From positions 1 through 64,000 of the forward strand of contig NW_027417190.1 of NCBI RefSeq assembly GCF_009905375.1: a stretch of 64,000 bases of DNA, given 5' to 3'. Positions 61,228-64,000 of this stretch are shown in pieces. A program made the position numbers and the translations under genes. The stretch comes from Apium graveolens (lineage: Eukaryota > Streptophyta > Magnoliopsida > Apiales > Apiaceae). Every line of letters begins with the position of its first letter. Position 1 is the first letter of the stretch. The notes under the pieces are model-generated. The model was given only the letters and a program-made list of their open reading frames with translations. It ran no database searches and was not told where the DNA came from.

Positions 61228-61710
61228 GTCATGTTACCTATTAGGGAGGAGGAAGTTAAGAATGTAGTCTTTTTCATGCATCAATATAAGTCACTAGATC
61301 CACATAGGTCGAACCCAGCATTTTTCAAACGTATTGAAATATTTTTAAAAGGTATGTTTTTCTATTTTGTCAGATTTTCTTTGATACACCACATGGGCCA
61401 AGGGAACTAAATCGTAGGCTTGTATGTCTTATTCCTAAGGTTAAACAACTGAAACATATGGAAGATCTTCGACCTATCTATCTTTATAATGTTCTGATGC
61501 GCATACTGTCGAAGGTGGTGGTGAATAAGTTCAAACTATGTTTAATCTAGACAGTGCCTAACAAACAGAGTGCTTTTAATGAAGGGAGGCTATTAGTTCA
61601 TAATACAGTGATTGCATTTGAAGTCACAAGGGAAAAAAGGGCGTGGCTGGGTTAAGAATTGATATTTTATGGCATTAGATAAGTTGGAATGGAGATTTAT
61701 TGATACAACG
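61228..61710 (+). mobile_element. LINE reverse transcriptase relic, U6
   Basis: Like U4: LVCLIPKV, DLRPIYLYNVLMRILSK and AFNEGRLLVHNTVIAFEV are readable, with the same TAG after KLCLI. Shared stop with U4 shows the relic was already dead before these two separated. Confidence 0.78.
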
Positions 61711-62650
61711 ATTAAAGTTCTCTTTTACAACTTAAACCACTTTGGTACACTTTATTTTCTCCTTTTCACCATGTTCCAGATTCAAGTATCCGCCAGTAGC
61801 ACTTAATTTGTTAATTATATGGATAAAAAGGATTTTAACATAGAATTGATTTGTTGAAAAATATGTGTAAGTAAAATAAAATTGAACACAATGTGTCTCT
61901 CTAATTAATAACCACTCTTTAATTTTGATCAAATTTCTGCATTGCAAAGTAATACATTATAAAAAATTAGAGCCTCCATGTATTGAGAAATACATGTATA
62001 CAACACTCTATAATCCACCAGCATACCAGGAAAATTATAATGTTTCTATCATCTCTACTATTTTCTTATTTATTTTAAATTTAGATTAATTTTAATTTCC
62101 ATATTGTTAACCATGTTTATTAGATTTAAGGTTTAAGAAATCAAATACCATTACTCAGCTATCTTATCACACATTACCATTCTCTTATAGAGGAACTTAA
62201 ATAAATTGGGGATATATTGATAAAGTTTTTGGAGAAAACCTTACCATTTAGCGATATAATTATATATCATTAAGGGTGAAGGTCTGCTCTAAAGAATGAT
62301 GATCCATTGGTACATCAAGCATTTTCTTGGTGTTGGTGATATTGATGACAAAGTTGTTCTCAAAGAACGGAAAGTTATTAATTTTTGATTATCTTGGAAA
62401 GTGTTTTTATATATTTTTAAGATTTAACATAACGTTATTATATAATTTTATGTGCAAATATTCATAAGCCACAATATCTGATAGTGGCTATAATACATAA
62501 GTTGTATTACAGAAAATGTGATCATATATTCTTGATTCCAGCAAACTACAATAATTGTTGAATTCACTTTATATGTTGAAATATATCTGACCCTCCTAAC
62601 CCTTCTAACATAGAGTCTTATATATTATTTTTATATATAAAGAATAAGTC

Positions 62651-63298
62651 ATGAGTTGCTTATGTAATGAGAGCCAAAAAGGTGAAACAAATTGAACATG
62701 AGATTTTGTACTCGTTCCATTAAACTTTTATGTGGTCTCAGGCATCACTTGATCAAATATTCGAGGAAAGACTTGAGAACATAATAGCAAGGCACACTCC
62801 CCTTGCAACAACAACAAGTTAAATGCTTTATTCTTTTATGCAGCTTAAGCAAAACACTGAAAATATTTTTTGTTTCATTATGTATTCTTTGTGAGATGCA
62901 TAGAAAGTAGAAACATGTTGAAACCATTATTTGTAGATACAATGCAAATATTACAAACCAAGTCATTTTATAGATTATTTAAGAATTACAAGTGCAATGA
63001 TTTTAATTTTAGTCAATTTTTATTTCATCATCTAATTGCTGACATAATTTTAAGAATCGGATTATTCTGTGCTCATCTTTGTTTTACATTTTTGGATATT
63101 GTGTGACTATATGTTCATATCACAGGTTTGTTGTGGAGGCCTGGGGGCTGAAAAATTGCACTGAGAAAGATGAACGGTTTAGTCATATTAGTCATATTGT
63201 TAGTGCGGTTATGGTACCTGCGTACATTGATAGTTGAGAAGTTATTAGAAGGGCATAGAATGATACAACTGGATCTTATGGCTTGGACTTAATAAAGT
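62651..63298 (+). pseudogene. Exon candidates k and l, U6
   Basis: k 62651-62820, l 63126-63298. l keeps the GLKNCTEKDERFSHISH frame (here with one base fewer near the A-run) and the consensus acceptor. Confidence 0.35.
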
Positions 63299-63650
63299 AG
63301 CAAGAATGGATTCGAGGATAGATCATGTGAGAAATCTAAATGAGGTATATTATCATTTCTTATATTTAATGTTATAGATTTTGTTGCATCTACATATTGA
63401 CCAGAGACAAGACTAATAGTAAAATATGGTAGTTCCTCAATTCTCTTTGAGAAACTTTAACAAAACTTTGTCAAATTCATAATATGAGCCATAACCTTGT
63501 ATCCTACTTCCTTTTGCTAAGACCACACAATCATTCATAAACGAGACAAGTTATAAATATTTTCTCTCTATTTACCTCTTACTAACCATTTCTAAAAACA
63601 ATGAAATATTTATAAATATTCTACTATAAACATACGGGTGTTTTTTGTAG

Positions 63651-63752
63651 TTGCAAGTGATAGGGTGTCTTACTGGTATGGAGAACAACATGCCAATAAT
63701 TCCATCCTCTAGATACCCCATTAGTGATTGCAGCAACTATTACTATTTCTAA
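63651..63752 (+). CDS. Terminal exon m with an in-frame 72-base deletion, U6
   Basis: 34 codons to TAA. LQVIGCLTGMEN joins directly to NMPIIPSS. The deleted segment is bounded by the direct repeat TGGAGA (ATGGAGATG... TTGGAGAAC), which suggests slippage or end joining. The frame is kept. Confidence 0.5.
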   Translation: MQVIGCLTGMENNMPIIPSSRYPISDCSNYYYF

Positions 63753-64000
63753 ATCATTTTATGCTAAATAATATATAAAAAACATGCTTCATGTGCGGTG
63801 GTCTACAGTAGACTTACTATATCTTAAACACTGCTTCTTGGATTGATTTGCATGTTTCTTTGTTGACTTATTTTTATGTAAATTTTATTAAATTTAAATG
63901 AGTATTTAAAGTGTTGTTAGGACTTGGTTTTAGTGGAACAAGTCTTGAATTTTGGTCTGACTAATTCTATTAAAAACATGAATTGTAAGTTTCTTTATGG

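Larger units (their letters stand above)
56818..64000 (+). repeat. Array unit U6 (runs past the window end)
   Basis: Starts just upstream of the promoter block. It is most like U4. Exon m is shortened by 72 bases. The tail is only seen to 64000, ending a few bases before the point where U4 carries the retroposon. Confidence 0.85.

Noticed and set aside
1..64000. tRNA, rRNA, CRISPR or organelle-derived DNA
   Set aside because: No cloverleaf-like segments, rRNA words, short spaced identical repeats or chloroplast/mitochondrial gene sequences were noticed by eye. The repeats are kilobase-sized and the primer sites are only tRNA-complementary retroelement signals.

Overview
The window looks like nuclear DNA of a plant, most likely a dicot. 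It is strongly AT-rich. It carries Ty1/copia and LTR-retrotransposon pieces with initiator-Met-tRNA-type primer sites, an L1-like LINE reverse transcriptase relic, GT-AG intron-like structure, and plant promoter words (TGGGCC and the telo-box AAACCCTAA). I see no bacterial genes, tRNA, rRNA or CRISPR, and cannot name the species.

The window is dominated by a tandem array of one large repeat unit (full monomer about 9-10 kb). There are six main copies, U1 1-8005, U2 13781-22775, U3 22776-31231, U4 31232-41078, U5 43371-52480 and U6 56818-64000 (runs off the end). Two are tail-only copies, U4b 41079-43370 and U5b 55231-56817. Each full unit has the same order: AT-rich upstream DNA; a promoter-like block (site II plus telo-box); three short 5' exon candidates; a glycine/serine/isoleucine-rich reading frame; a roughly 1 kb LTR-like sequence; exon candidates g and h with good splice signals; a LINE reverse transcriptase fragment; exon candidates k and l; a terminal exon candidate m ending in a stop codon; and a 1-2 kb AT-rich tail. 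I do not recognise the host gene. Most exons are broken in most copies, but exon m is open in all seven copies that have it and all its length changes are multiples of three.

The array has higher-order structure. U3 most resembles U5 and U4 most resembles U6, and the U2-tail/U3 junction is the same as the U4b/U5 junction. This suggests a block of about 20.6 kb (about 20450-41078) was duplicated in tandem to give 41079 onward, followed by a loss of roughly 5.4 kb between U3 and U4, or a gain between U5 and U6.

Younger mobile elements interrupt the array. In 8006-13780 there is a small non-autonomous copia element inserted in exon m of U1, then one half of an LTR element, then a minus-strand copia-type gag. 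At 52481-55230 lies the complementary half of what appears to be the same LTR insertion, with the other end of a minus-strand gag. The outer flanks share the 5-bp target-site copy AATTT although the two halves lie about 40 kb apart. U4 also carries a 914-bp poly(A) retroposon (38203-39116) with a 17-bp target-site duplication and an 809-bp tandem duplication.
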